Of a stretch of DNA of 64,000 nucleotides, positions 48,109 through 60,673 are shown piece after piece. This DNA is from Nemopilema nomurai. Lineage: Eukaryota; Cnidaria; Scyphozoa; Rhizostomeae; Rhizostomatidae. The notes below the pieces were generated by a model that did not search any database, was not told the origin of the DNA, and was given only the letters and a program-made list of their open reading frames with translations. The translations under genes and the position numbers were made by a program. The number at the start of each line of letters is the position of its first letter. The stretch's first letter is position 1. The stretch spans positions 434,001 to 498,000 of the forward strand of contig PEDN01001358.1 in the NCBI GenBank assembly GCA_003864495.1, given 5' to 3'.

Positions 48109-51100
48109 ATGCAAAGACAAGGGTTCTTTTTCAACCCAACCCAAGGAGCATCTTCACGACCAGTGCAATCACCGAGGCAGCATGAAACGGTTAACACAGA
48201 CTTTGGCCCAATTGGTGGCGCATCAAGATTCACAAAGTTTTCCAGTCGAGGAAAAGAACCAGAGCCACTACTTCTGTCACAGGAAGCCAAGAGCCGGCAG
48301 CACGAGGACCAGGTGCATAAGGAACCAAAGACAGCAGAAAGACTTACCACGCTGCATTCACAGTTGTACCAGCAGACAGAGAAGCTGAGGCAATGGAAAA
48401 TCAACACAGAGCTACAGATTAGTGAAAAGGACAGAAAAATTACGGAAGCATCAAAAACAATAGATTCCTTACGCAAGTCTATTCTTGAGCTACAGCTTTT
48501 GAACGAGAGTGTAAGTTCAAAACTGCAGAACGAAAAGGCCCTCCAAGAAGAGACATGCCAGAAGATCAGTACACAAGAAACATGTGCAATGCATTGAAAG
48601 AGCACTTGGTAAGATTGGAAAATGGTGTCTTGACAGGTGAACGGATGCTTGATGTTCAGAAGAGTGATGCTAAACAGAAGGCTACAGACTTTCAAGAGCT
48701 GGCTCTGAGATTTGAAGAGCTGCAGATAAAAGTAACTGGCAAAGAATTCGAGATGGAACAAGCCATGATGCGGAATCAGAATGAGTACAAGGAGGAACTG
48801 GAGCGCCTAGGAATGAAGCTTAGTTCCGCCGAAAAAACAAACGAAGAACTTGTAAAACAGAACGCAAACAACGAAGCTGTGATGATACACAAAGATGCCC
48901 AAATTGAACAAGCCAAAGAGGAGATTGATGGAATAAAAGGAGAATGTCTACTTTACAAGAATCAAGTCGAAAAGATAAATTGCACTTTAAAAGAAATCGA
49001 AGCGTTGCTAGAAGATGAAAAAAGAGGGCGAGAGAGAATATCGCAAGACCATCGTCAGCTAGAAGAATACAGTAAAGCGGAAATACGTAAGCTACAAAAT
49101 TTGTGTGAGGAAAAGGAAAATGAAATTAATTTGTACACAGACCGTTTGCATGCTAAGGAAAAGCAGCTCGAGGAACTGGACTTGACAGCTGACAATCTTA
49201 AGGAAATGCTTGTGACAAAAAACTGTGAGATTGAAGAATTACTGGCTAAGTTTGAGGAAGCAAGCAAAGAAAACTCCAAGATTAAACTCGAAGTGAATTG
49301 CTTGCATGAAAAAATGCAAAGATTACAGCAAACTTTAAATGATGTAGAATCATCATTACATTCAAGTAAGGATGAAGAAGAAAGGACAAGGGCCCTATTA
49401 GAAAATGAGAAGTCAAGAAATGAAGACCTTAAGGAAGAAGTTGAAGCCTTGCAGAAAGAAGCTATCAGGGCTAAAGAAATGGAAGGCAAAGTAGAAGTGA
49501 TGAAGGAAAAAGTTGAGGAGCTTGAAGTAAACAAAGAAGAGCTACAATTTCAAGCTAATTTTGCTATGTCTCAAGTTGAAGAGACTACACTGCAGCTTCA
49601 GACAATAACGAACAAAAACCAAGCTTTGGAAGGCGAGATCACAAAAGCCATGGAAGAGTTATGCCAAAGCAAAATTCTGCATGAAAAGGCACTTAAAGAT
49701 TTGCAGGATAAAGAAATGCACATCAAAGAGGTAATGTCAGAGTTCAACAAGTCAAAAGAAAATGCGGATCAGCTCCAGGCAAAATATGAACAAGTTTGCC
49801 TTGAGAAATGCAACAATGAAGAGTCTCTCCAAGAGTTGATGATGTCACGAGATAAAAGTTCTAGCCAAGCAGAGATTAAGGTAAAGAATTTGCAAGAAAG
49901 AGTGGCGGGAAAAATTAAACAAATTAGCAAACTGCAATCTGAAACGAAATCTTTAAAATCGCAGCTAAAGCCAAAAAACTGACAAAGAAGCTAGAGACCG
50001 ACCTCACTGCTGCTGATGAAAACAACAAAGCTTTGGAAAGAAGTAAAGAGGAGATATCCGATTTGATAAAACAGAAGGAAAAATCAGCAGATGAAAACCA
50101 CGAGGAATTAAGATTGAAACTTAGCGCAAGGGATAAGGAAAAAGATTGCCTGGAAAACGAGAAGGAAGAGCTGAAAAGAGCAGCAGAAATGGCAAATGAA
50201 AAATGTTCAAATGCTCAAATGGAGTTAGCAGCTTCAAAGCAAAGATTCGAGGCTGAAATATCAGAGATGTGCAGAACTCTCGAATCATATAAGATGGAGA
50301 ACGAGAAGTTGATGAATGTGAAGGAAAAAGAGCTAGACCAAAAGACGCAAGATATATTAGAGTCTAAAGGCAAGCTTGAAGCGGTGATCAGGGACAAGGA
50401 ACAAGAGCTAAAGGTATTTCAACAGCAAATCGCCGAAAAGGAGGCACGGATCAAGGAGCTCATTAAGACAAATGCATCAACAAAAGAAGTTCCTAGGGAG
50501 GAAAAGCAGTCAATGGACATCGAGATGGCTGTTGTGGATACCGAACACCTTTCAGAGGGTTCAACTTCTAAGACTTCTCTAGAAGATGCCAAGATGGAGC
50601 TGTCTCATGGACGTAACACAGAAAGTCCTCACGTGCGAAAACTGTTTCCAAAATCACCCCTAGCTACACCATCAATAACTCCAAAAGGTATTCCAAAACT
50701 TCATTCATTTCATGATTTATTCGTTTTTGCATCTTAATTATCTCAAGTCATCATTTCGTGGCACAAAATCAGTCGGTACGAGTCTTAGCCTATTATAAAA
50801 CAAATCTTAATCGTTTTGGCAATGGAGATGTGAATCTTACATACAGCATAAAGACGGCCTATAGAAAAAGTCAAGAAAATAATAGGGGGAATAATTCAAT
50901 CAAATAGAGACATCAAACATATTTTCCAAAAATGTAAAAGTGAAGGATCTTGAGTCAGATCTTCAGTAATGAGTAAAATATTTTAGGAAAAAGCAGAAAG
51001 AGATGTAGCATTATAGCGCAAAACATTTCATAATAGGAGTGAGGCTTTGGCAATCTAAAAAACTTTTGTTATAGAAGAATATATATAACGTTACAGAAGA

Positions 51101-51781
51101 AGGACAATACAAACAGCAATTAAGTGTCTAGAAGTAACAGTATCTAGTGACACATCCTTCGTAGACAATTGTAAAATAAAATATGAATATTCCATTCTTA
51201 ATATTGAGGGTGTTAATTTTGGGTTAAATGTTTGTTACCTGATATTTCATTTTTCAGGCTCTTTTCAAACTCCGCAAGGCATTCTTCGATATGGAGATGA
51301 CCGCTCTGGTAAATCAAAAAGGGTTGCGTTCAGTTTCAATGATGGCACATCATCAGACGAAGAGGATCCGTTGCACAAAAGGCAAAGAACGCCGACCTCA
51401 GCGGCTTCAAAGTTGCCTAGCAAGATAATATCTGTGAAGCCCACAGTCAGAGACTCTCCAAAATTGGCGATGCCATTGACACCAAAAGGAACCAAAATAG
51501 AAAAATCTTCTATTCGTCGACAATCGGATACAAATTCACTTGGTTCAGGAAAAGCAAAGAAAGTTGACAGTACAGACGAAATCGAGAAGTTCAACAAGCT
51601 ATTTCCAAAGCAGGGTGGAGCAAAGGAAAGAGGGGGCAAGAGTGAAGAGGGGTCAAAGAGGAAAGTCTTCAAAAGCAAAATAAAGAAGGTGGTGCCAAGA
51701 ACCAAGAAGTCTCAAACGGAAAAAATGGACCTGTCATGGTTTGATGCTGACTCAGCCTTTGGATTTGGAGCTGAAGAATAA
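48109..51781 (+). CDS. SYCP1: SYCP1, synaptonemal complex transverse filament protein (two apparent frameshifts)
   Basis: Two coding exons, 48109-50687 and 51259-51781 (phase 1 junction at ITPKG). The product is a long coiled coil with a Ser/Pro/Lys-rich tail, as in SYCP1, which bridges homologous chromosomes in meiosis. Identity rests on HSQLYQQTEKLRQWKINTEL and YTRNMCNALKEHL, which align with the conserved N-terminal part of SYCP1, on overall architecture, and on KRVAFSFNDGTSSDEE, like the KRKMAFEF box before the C-terminus. The frame breaks twice, both -1. One break is at about 48540-48570 (frame ending at stop 48597 to the frame open from 48555). The other is at 49973-49979, where A AAA AAC precedes stop 49980-49982 and coding continues from 49979 (LTKKLETDLTAAD) to 50687. 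Causes could be assembly indels, a damaged allele or frameshifting. The first coding exon of about 2.6 kb is unusually long for this window. Confidence 0.82.
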
Positions 51782-53700
51782 ATTGAAATATCGTTATCCT
51801 GTTCGTGGTATTAAGTACTATTGGTCTGACAGTCTCAGCTTTGATAAATAGTAAGTCTTCAAACTGTTTGATTCTGTATCGTTTTCCTTAGCGATTCTGC
51901 TAGAGAGGAGCATTGTGTTTCAATATCTACGAATTCTCAAGAGTACTCTAGAATCTTAAAAGAGTTAAACGCCATGTACTAAACCTTCGAAAATAGTTTC
52001 AGTGTTTTGGGTATTTTCATAGTTTATGCAGAATCCATCTTCGTATTCTAAATCTACTTGAGACCTTCCAGCGTGCAAGTTGCATTCTTTGAATTCGATG
52101 TTAGAAATATGGTTGCAGTTATTCTAATTAGAGATTTATTCGCAAATACCCTAAAGAAATGAAATTGTAGATAGTAATTGAAAGTGACTTTAAAATTTAC
52201 ATTTTCCTGTATAATAAAAAGTTGGTTATTTTATTTTCGTTCTTGTTTAAAGCCGGGTTATAGGACAGACAAATTGTTGCGTATTCATCAAGAACACATG
52301 ACCGGAGTTTTATGCTCTGTGTACGTTCACTCGTCTTGTCTGCAAAAGTCCCTTTGTCTCTGTGTGAGTCATCACGACATTCCAGATGATTTGATGTTTG
52401 TTACAGTGGCAACAGCATCTGGTCATTGTCTCATTTTCAATATTATTAAGCGCAAAAACTAAATTAAATTTTACGCGCTTCTTCTCTGAATTATACCTTC
52501 ACAGGAGCTGGCTAGTTGATTTGAGTTAGGTAGAATTGTTGGATCTTTATATTTTCAACTTATTTGTGTTTTAACTGCATGAACTCCATCCGGGATTTGA
52601 TTAATAAGGCTTCTGGGAGGCGAGGTTCTGTTTTCGTCAACAATCATAAAAATGAATTTCTCGGATTTCAGCAAATAGTCTGAGAATTGATTATCTGTTT
52701 GAGCACCTCGTATTGATAAAACCACAAGTGATTTTCGGGAGGGCAGTGAGGCAGGCAAAATTTATTAGATAGAGCTTTAGGAAGTATTGATAGGCGAATT
52801 GTGAAGCTTAGATGTGGAATGGAAACATTTTCCATTGCCTTGGCCACACGACAGTACAATGACTGATATCAAACAGATTCCCCTAGCAAATAACAGGTTG
52901 TAAATGGGAGCATGTCTTGAATTTCAAAGGAATTCACTTTACCATCGATTCTGTCTTCATAAGTGTTCATTCATGTGCGTATACCATAGCTCGATGTGTC
53001 ACTTTTGCTGAAATACTTGAATCTCCACGGATAAAACTTCCTGTCGAGTAATTTCAAATCTTCATGAGATGCAAAACAAGTTAAATTTTCTCTGTTTATT
53101 TGCTCGATTACACAAAGTTGTGAAAGTTTTACCTCGCTATAACAGAGATGTGAAATTTCTCGTTAAGAATTTTATGATTTGAAAACAAATTCATGGTTAA
53201 GTGCAACTGTCATTTTTTCTTTGTATAGCTATCTCTATCAAGATTCATAGTGGGTCTAGTACCCAGGGTAAGCTCCCTCCTTCCTTGAAGCAAAATATAT
53301 CATTAGAGGAAAATGCAGTGGGACTCTAAGTTTTAAAAGATTGATCGAAGAGCCTGGGAACCGTATCGACTAGACTAGCAAATAGTTCACGACTAAAAAT
53401 AAAATTTGGATGAAATTTCACCTGTTTATTTAGAGATATATATAATATACTTGTTTTCAATTTCACCAAAATTTTTCAAACCTAAAGCTAAAATTCCTAT
53501 AGAAATTGCTAGTGAAAAATTTCTTTCCTGTATGTTCCTGTATAAGATATTAAAAATGTTTCAAGAAAGACCGAATGATTCTTTTTTCAAATCGAAGTTT
53601 GCTTTGGTAATTCAAAGTTCGTGAAAATATGCATGCACTGAAATGTTTTGTCCACTAAACATTGTCCAGTAACATGCGGAGGTGCGTCAGCAAAGTGCAT
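51782..53700. other. Intergenic between SYCP1 and aldolase
   Basis: AT-rich, no gene recognised. Confidence 0.5.
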
Positions 53701-53703
53701 TGT

Positions 53704-53727
53704 TATTGGATTATTCGTGTCACGTGA
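53704..53727. promoter_or_regulatory. Inverted CCAAT box and CACGTG E-box upstream of aldolase
   Basis: ATTGG at about 53705-53709 and TCACGTGA at 53720-53727, about 110 bp upstream of the aldolase ATG. E-boxes of this palindromic type (USF, MYC, HIF-related factors) are common in glycolytic promoters. Motifs are seen; binding is inferred. Confidence 0.4.
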
Positions 53728-53835
53728 CAATTTTCTCGGGCAAAGATCCTGACAACTCACAACGCATCCTCTTGCAAAACTTTGGAAGGCGTTCACACGT
53801 GTTGGCGAAAGCAGACTCGAGATACCAGCATAAAA

Positions 53836-55832
53836 ATGGCATACCTTACTGACGAGCAGAAAAAGGAACTAAAACGGGTTGCTGAAGCAATCGTCGCCCC
53901 AGGCAAAGGCATCCTTGCCGCGGACGAAAGCACAGGGACGATGGGCAAAAGGCTCGCAAACATCGGCCTGGAAAATACAGAGGAAAATCGTAGGAAGTAT
54001 CGAGAGCTGCTTTTCACTGCCGATAAATCTATTGGCAAATATCTTGGTGGCGTTATTTTGTTTCATAATACTCTCTACCAGAAAAGTAAGGATGGGGTGC
54101 CATTTGTCCAGCTGATTAAAGAAAGAGGGATCATTCCTGGAATCAAGGTTGACAAGGGCCTAGTCCATTTACCAGGAACCAAGGATGAAACAACGACGCA
54201 AGGTCTAGATGGCATGGCAGAACGTGTTCAGCAATACGTGAAAGACGGTGCCCAGTTTGCTAAGTTTCGTTGTGTCATCAAGATTAATGTTGCAAATAAT
54301 GTACCAACCGATGTCGCTATCCAAGAAAATGCCCAGGTCCTTTCAAGGTATGCAGTGATTTGCCAATCCAATGGCCTGGTGCCAATTGTAGAGCCTGAAA
54401 TTCTGATAGATGGAACCCACGAGCTCTGTGTTGCCCAACGTGTGACAGAGAGAGTTCTTGCGTGTGTGTACAAATCCCTAGTTGACCACCATGTCTACCT
54501 GGAAGGAACCCTTCTCAAGCCCAACATGGTAACACAAGGTAAGATCATGCTGCCTCACCCTATTTCCGTCAACATTTCAGTGTAGATATTATATTAGATA
54601 TTATATTCTTTTCCACAGATGGCATTCTGACATCGAAAACAAAACGATCCACTTTGAAAGCATATTTGAGTTGTCTAGTATACTAGACAATATGTGGCTA
54701 ATAAGTCGATGACATGTTGGGACATCTGAAATTATTTCGGACATTTCATATTTTTTTCCTGTCATCTATGGCTAAAAAACTCACGGGAATAATCGTTTTT
54801 ACCTGAATTGAATTTTTGCTACATGTTTTATATCAATTTTCAGCTTGTAGACTGTTAATTGAAAAATATCATAGCTAGAGACTTTCAGAGAAACCTTTAC
54901 AGTAGTTTGGCTTTGTAATTACTCAATTTTTTTTCATTGTACAGGACAATCTTGTGCCAATAAATACACCCCACAGCAGATTGCAGAGGCCACTGTGACA
55001 ACTCTTCAAAGAACGACCCCAGCTGCCGTGCCTGGCATCACATTTTTGTCTGGCGGCCAGTCAGAGGTTGATGCAACAGCCCATCTAGATGCCATGAACA
55101 AGCATTCAGGTATTAATATATTGTTTGTGTAATGATGATAAATGTTTTAATATTGATCATTGATAGAACAGCTGTTGATTGCCCACAGCTTTCAGCCACT
55201 ATACATTAATAGTGTTCACTATATTTTCATAATGGCCACTGTATATTCATATATTGATTATTAGCATTAACTGGCCTTTTAATCAGCTTAAAGGTCTTTT
55301 TAGTCAAGAATTCCATTCCTAACTGTGATCTGAAAGATTTTAGAGTATGCTGCACTGTATTTGGAAAATTTGACACCAATATTCTTCATTTGCTGAAAGG
55401 ACCTTTTTGTTATGACTTATGTCAAATATGTTTGTAATTTGAGGCAAATAACCATTGTTTTACTATGAACTAAGGAAAAATACATTTAAAAAATTCATGA
55501 TTGTTTGGCATATATACATTAAGGAAATGAGTGATCAGATTGCAAACAGACAAAGTTCTACTTGACTTGGTAGATAATAGACTTTGGTTAGAGGTTTCAT
55601 ATTTTAAATGACAGGTAAAAAGCCCTGGGCCTTGTCCTTCTCCTATGGCCGTGCTTTGCAAGCATCAGTGTTGAAGGTTTGGGGAGGAAAGGATGAAAAT
55701 ATACCAGCTGCACAAAAGGAGTTGCTGAAGAGGTCCTACTTAAACAGCTTGGCAACCCTTGGCAAGTATGAAGGTGAAGAACTGTCTGCAGGAGCTCAAC
55801 AATCACTTTTCATTGCAAACCATTCATATTAG
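53836..55832 (+). CDS. Fructose-bisphosphate aldolase, class I (361 aa)
   Basis: Three exons, 53836-54538, 54945-55109 and 55615-55832, joined at phase 1 codons to give 361 residues (vertebrate aldolases have 363). It cleaves fructose 1,6-bisphosphate to DHAP and glyceraldehyde 3-phosphate in cytosolic glycolysis. Diagnostic segments are [51 protein letters not shown] and the active-site peptide [11 protein letters not shown], whose lysine forms the Schiff base. FLSGGQSE is the phosphate-binding loop, and the C-terminus ends NHSY with the catalytically important terminal tyrosine. The ATG is chosen as the conserved start [12 protein letters not shown]; the frame above it has no conserved residues. 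AATAAA-type polyadenylation sequence is present at about 55934. It is a single ortholog of the A/B/C family. Confidence 0.98.
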
Positions 55833-56533
55833 AATCAAGAGAATGCACACAAGCTGACCAAAAGGCTGCTCTAGCAAACAGCTGCAACTATTTTAAGATA
55901 ATTATTTAACAATGCCTGGGATTTTCTAATTAATAAATATAATTCTTAGGGACAGATTGGTCTGTGCCATAGTAACATCTTTATCTCATCTGATGCATCC
56001 TTACAATAGCTTAGACGAATAACGTTCACTGTAATACATGGCTGTTTCTTTTTGTTGCATGTTACACAAAAGCTCTTACATCACTTAATATTAATGGTAG
56101 TAAACAAAACAGTTTATCATCAATATCAACATTTGATACTGGAAGATGTACTGAATAGGGCACTGATTAATATGACATTAATATTCTTTAACAGTTTTTG
56201 TTCAGTGTGAAGAAATAAGTTGCTATATATACATTTTTCTTTTTAAATTGCATTTCTCAAAAGAACATTATATATCAGTTGCCTTGATCCACAAACTTGG
56301 ATACAGTGACAGAAAAAATAAAAAGAGAGGTAATAAATTATGCAATATAGGCCCATTGTCCTTTCATGAATTTGGGATTATAGATTAGTATTAGAGGCTA
56401 TAACTGAACACACTAAAACTATTACAATCCGCATTTAAATGTAAACACAAAGCTAAAACATCTGATTGCTGCTATAAAGGGTGTCTATACAACTGGATAT
56501 CTTTCAAGACATAACATTTCCATAATTTCAGAA
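55833..56533. other. Convergent 3' ends of aldolase and HSF2BP
   Basis: AT-rich UTR-like sequence with several AATAAA-like sites. No gene is recognised. Confidence 0.5.
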
Positions 56534-59500
56534 TTACTGTTCTCTGCTGAGAAATTTGACATCATTTATTAGTTCCAGTAGTGCTTCTTGTAGCTAGAGG
56601 ACAGTTTATTTGAAAGTTACAATGCAATCAGAATGATGCATTAACATACAATTTTCTAAAAATAAGAAAGCTTTGAAAGACAGATTTTCTGAAAAAATTA
56701 AAGTAGGATGATTTTGTTTTTCTTAGCAAATTTCCTTTTGTTTTTCTTTCATTTTAAACATAAGTGTGTTGCAAAAAGCTACAAATGCAGACACTTGAAA
56801 ATACTCTACCCTTTGTTTACTAGGTATCAATTGATTTACAATAGAATTCAGGTAAAAATAAAAAAATTAGCTCTTGAATCTCATGACTATTTGCACTTAC
56901 CTCACCAGTTGCATCAACAGCAATGGCCCTCATCTGGTCAATTGAAAACTGAATTTGAATAGAAATGTTTCCTCTCAGTGTCTAATAACATTCTAGCAAC
57001 ATTAATAGCTCCAAAAGATAAAAATTGGTAAACCAATTGGTGTTGCCAAACTTTAAACTAAACCATCAGCTGAGCTGGATGGAACATGACTGTTTGATGT
57101 GACAAGATGTGACAAGACACTAGTTAGAAACCCAGGTTGTCTCTGCATGAAAGTTATTCAAAATTTGATGCCCCTTGAAGATTGGTAATCATATACATTC
57201 CTTGAAATCATGTGAACCCTTGGTCCACTCCAACTGTCATGAATTATTGTTTAGTTTGATTTGGTTTGTTGGTTAGATTCCTATATACTTGCTTTTCTGC
57301 AAATGTCCAAATGAAACAGTAAAATTTTTTAAATATAAAGTAGAGACAATACTAACCATGCTTGTAATAAGGTGAACAAAACTTGCATTCTCTGATTCAA
57401 GCATCAATGACTGTATTAGTCTACAATAAAAAAATGTAAGCATACCATGAAGGGGCCATAGCTCAAGACTGCAAAAGAAAGGCAAAGCAAAACTGTTTGA
57501 GAAATAATACAGCGAAGAGAATAAAGAATTAGCCCTTGCCTGACACCAAGAAGGCGGTTTTCCATGGAAGCATCAGCTAACAAGGAGAGAGAGAAAATCA
57601 ATTTTACATTTTCATTCAAACTTTCAAAAAGCAAAGAAATGAAACTGATATTAATTTCATTAGTCTAGTTTCTCAAATTAGACTTACCTGCAATTATGGA
57701 TATAAGTGTTTGCAGCAAAGACTTTCTCTTTGCCAAGTATTTGATTCCTTTTTGATTGATACTAAAAGAAGGTTTTTGGCCTTTTAATTTGAAACATGAA
57801 ATGGGATCAATGTGAAAAGGCAAATAGGAATGTCTTGATAAAATAAATTGGTGTGGAGGTTTTTCTCAAATAGATGCTTTCACAGTTATATGTTGGTCAA
57901 GAAACTCTGATTACTGTGAGAAGAAATTGTCATTTCTTTGCTGTAACATATAACCCCTCTACTTCATAATTTTTCAATTATCTTTAAAAATCTCACGTTA
58001 ATGAGGTTTGTTAAAAGTGAAAACAGAAACAAAAAGGAACCTTGTATTGTACAGAAATTTTAAGCAAAGGTTTCTAATCTTCATCTCTTGTTTCCGCTCT
58101 GGTAAAATCTTGCTGAATGTGAAGATGACAGAATCAATTAGTTTCTCTCCAATGGCATTGTTCATAAGAAACTCTCTTCCATATGGGGAGGCTGCAATAT
58201 TGGTAGCAACACCACATAACGCCAGTACAAATTTGACTTCCCTTGAGTTTTCATCATAAGATTCGTTCTCAGACAGAGTTAGTGAAAAGCTTTCTACTGT
58301 GTGACACACCAGTTGTATAAATTCATCTGTGTGGGTCTAAATTTATAGAAAAAGTATGTTGAAATTCTTTAAAAAATATGCTGGTGAACAGTTTCCCTTG
58401 ATAGCTTCTTCTGCTATCTGTATATGATTTCAAGAATATGTTCATTTGGTACAAGAAAATATTAAATCCAGTATCTGCTGAAGTTTCATTGGACAATAGT
58501 GAGGTTCAATATTCAGACAATAAAGAGGCTTTTTGTCTGTCTCAATAATCAGGCTTTTTATAATTTTTGGCTGTATCAAGAGGCATCTGAAAAAACGAGG
58601 TTAAACATTTCTTTTAGCAACTTCAAGATAAGTTATAATGTAAAGAGGAGGAAACAATTAATCAACTACATCTTAACAAAAGATGTAAAAGCAAGTAAGT
58701 TTTACCCCTGCAAGAATTGTTTCGGTGCAGTCTTCTCTTTGTGACAGTCTCCAAAGTAGGGTACATGTAGCAGCACCCATACGAGAGCAGTAATCTGATT
58801 GCTGTGAATTTATTTCATTTAGCTCCTCCAGCACTTTCTACAAAAAACAATAATCAGCCTTTTCATAATTGCAATTTTCTTAGATTTTCATTAAAATAGT
58901 GAGGAGGTGAAAATTACTTTTGCAAACTACATGAGTCCAGCATGAAAAAGCATGACTGACCTTCATTTCAGCTTTTTCCTGAGAGAAAAAGGAAAGGCAA
59001 CTTAGTCATTCATAAAAATGGTTGAGTAACTCTGCCAAGAAACTCAATGCCTTCATTGATGACTATTAATGACATATTGTCCTTCAGTTATAAAAAAATT
59101 ACCATCATGATACATTATAGCATCATTTGTTAGCTATAATTCACCTCATACAATTCATCTTAAGGATATATTTTACATAAAGAAGAGAAAATTTAGAACC
59201 AACGCATATACATCCACATTTATGCTTTAAATCAGCAAAGAATTACAGTTTATACCTGCCTTTCTCCTTCTAACTCAGCCAAAGTATTCTGATGCCTCTT
59301 GGTAGCTCTGTCAAGCTCACTGGATACTTTCTGTTTTTCTGCTTTAATTTGTGTTAAAGCTGGGAAGGAAGAATGAGCTTTATTTGCTTTTTACATTTTT
59401 CACGGCCCAGTGGATATTGTAGTAAACAAATTAATCAATTAAAACAAATTGTAATCATTCAATCATCCAGCCAATCAATTAATCAATCAATCAATCAATC

Positions 59501-60550
59501 AATCACAAATAATCAACTGTGGTCAACAGAAAATGCGCTGTTGTTTTAAATTAATAAAGAACTGTGAGCTGCTATTTACTCAATGTGACAAACAAAGTAT
59601 GAGTATACATACCGACTTCAGCTTTATCTAGTTTTGTGTATGCTACGTAAACATCTTTTCTCAGAACCTGCAATTGAAATTAGCTTTTTGGGACCTTCAT
59701 TATAATTCACAATGAACGGATAATTTCTGTTGATCTGTCAAACAAAGAGACTATTACAAGAATAGAAATGCATTACAGCAGGAGTTTATTCCTTACTTTA
59801 GGGAGATATTCTTTGATTTGCATTGCCTCTGTTGTCAATCTTTCAATATCTTTCCGACTGACCAAGAAGTATTCCTCAGATTCCAGCTGCTCTTGCTAAA
59901 AAGGAATATGCACTTCATGATAATGTGCATTCCATCTATACCATTAAAGTCATTCTTAAGGATTTCAATTAAAACTTAATTGCTCAATTTTAGTTATGTT
60001 GATTTCTAATGAAGACTCTAGCCTATTGTATAATAGGTGATATTTTTCGGTATTGTTATCATTTCGTCTTGATTTAATCTTATGCCCATCCATCTAATTA
60101 GCTCTGATATCTCCTAATTTATATTAAGAGATAAACTAGTATATCTTACCAGTTGCTTCCATTTCTCAGCTTCAACTCTTAGTTCCTCAAGGCTTTCCAC
60201 TTGACTTTTTAATTCCGCGAAAACCTTGCGGGTTTCATCATTGATACCTTTAGTTTCACTTAACTGCAGTGATAACAAATTGCAAGTTACAACCTTGTAG
60301 TCTGGTACTCTAGCCAGGTCAATATTCAAGTAGAATTATGCTTCAAGCGAGAGTTCTTAGAAGAGGATCGTTTCATACAATTATTAATGTATTCAAAACA
60401 TGGCAATCGAATGATATTATGATGATGTAAGGAAGCATGGAACGTGCAAGCAGGGACGAGCAAGAAAGGATAGATAATGTGTGATAAACTTACAGCTTTT
60501 TCAAGCTCTGTTCTTGTAACAACCACCAGCTTTTGATTTTTTGAATCCAT
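56534..60550 (-). CDS. HSF2BP: HSF2BP (MEILB2), meiotic BRCA2 localiser (380 aa)
   Basis: Thirteen exons in phase: 60494-60550 (ATG 60550), 60150-60263, 59797-59895, 59613-59667, 59256-59359, 58961-58978 (an 18-nt micro-exon), 58706-58837, 58041-58336, 57688-57761, 57540-57576, 57357-57420, 56901-56933 and 56534-56593 (TAA). The first half is coiled coil with VSRKDIERLTTEAMQIKEYL, very close to the vertebrate KDLERLTTEVMQI box. Then comes YCSRMGAATCTLLW, and an armadillo-type C-terminal domain with FVLALCGVATNIAASPYGRE, FLYNTSINQKGIKYL and a final LQEALLELINDV helix. In mammals this protein brings BRCA2 to meiotic double-strand breaks through the ARM domain. The gene is longer than human (334 aa), mainly in the coiled coil. 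The intron after 57540-57576 uses a GC donor. It is divergent from RAD1. Confidence 0.92.
59455..59511. repeat. AATC simple repeat in HSF2BP intron
   Basis: A run of AATC tetramers (about 59475-59507 nearly perfect) between HSF2BP exons 59256-59359 and 59613-59667. Confidence 0.85.
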
Positions 60551-60673
60551 GTTAAGATATTTTCTCAATGTTTTCGTCTGGCTGGAAATGACGCAATCCC
60601 TTTCCCGCCAAATTCAAATTTCTCGCCCCAGATCCTTTACAAGTAAAGAGATGGCCTAAACGAAAAAATTGCA
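60551..60673. promoter_or_regulatory. Shared bidirectional promoter of HSF2BP and RAD1
   Basis: Only 123 bp separate the two divergent ATGs, so 5' UTRs and promoters must overlap. The region holds TTTCCCGCCAAA at 60601-60612 (E2F-type), immediately followed by TTCAAA (60614-60619, the reverse of a CHR TTTGAA), then a second TCTCGCC half-site, and TGACGCAAT at 60589-60597. E2F next to a CHR-like hexamer is the layout bound by DREAM-type complexes at cell-cycle genes. Sites are visible; function is inferred. Confidence 0.65.

Noticed and set aside
48096..48761. 221-codon minus-strand frame opposite SYCP1 (and 49055-49534 minus)
   Set aside because: Antisense shadows of the coiled-coil coding exon; Ser/Leu/Phe composition expected from the complement of Glu/Lys codons.
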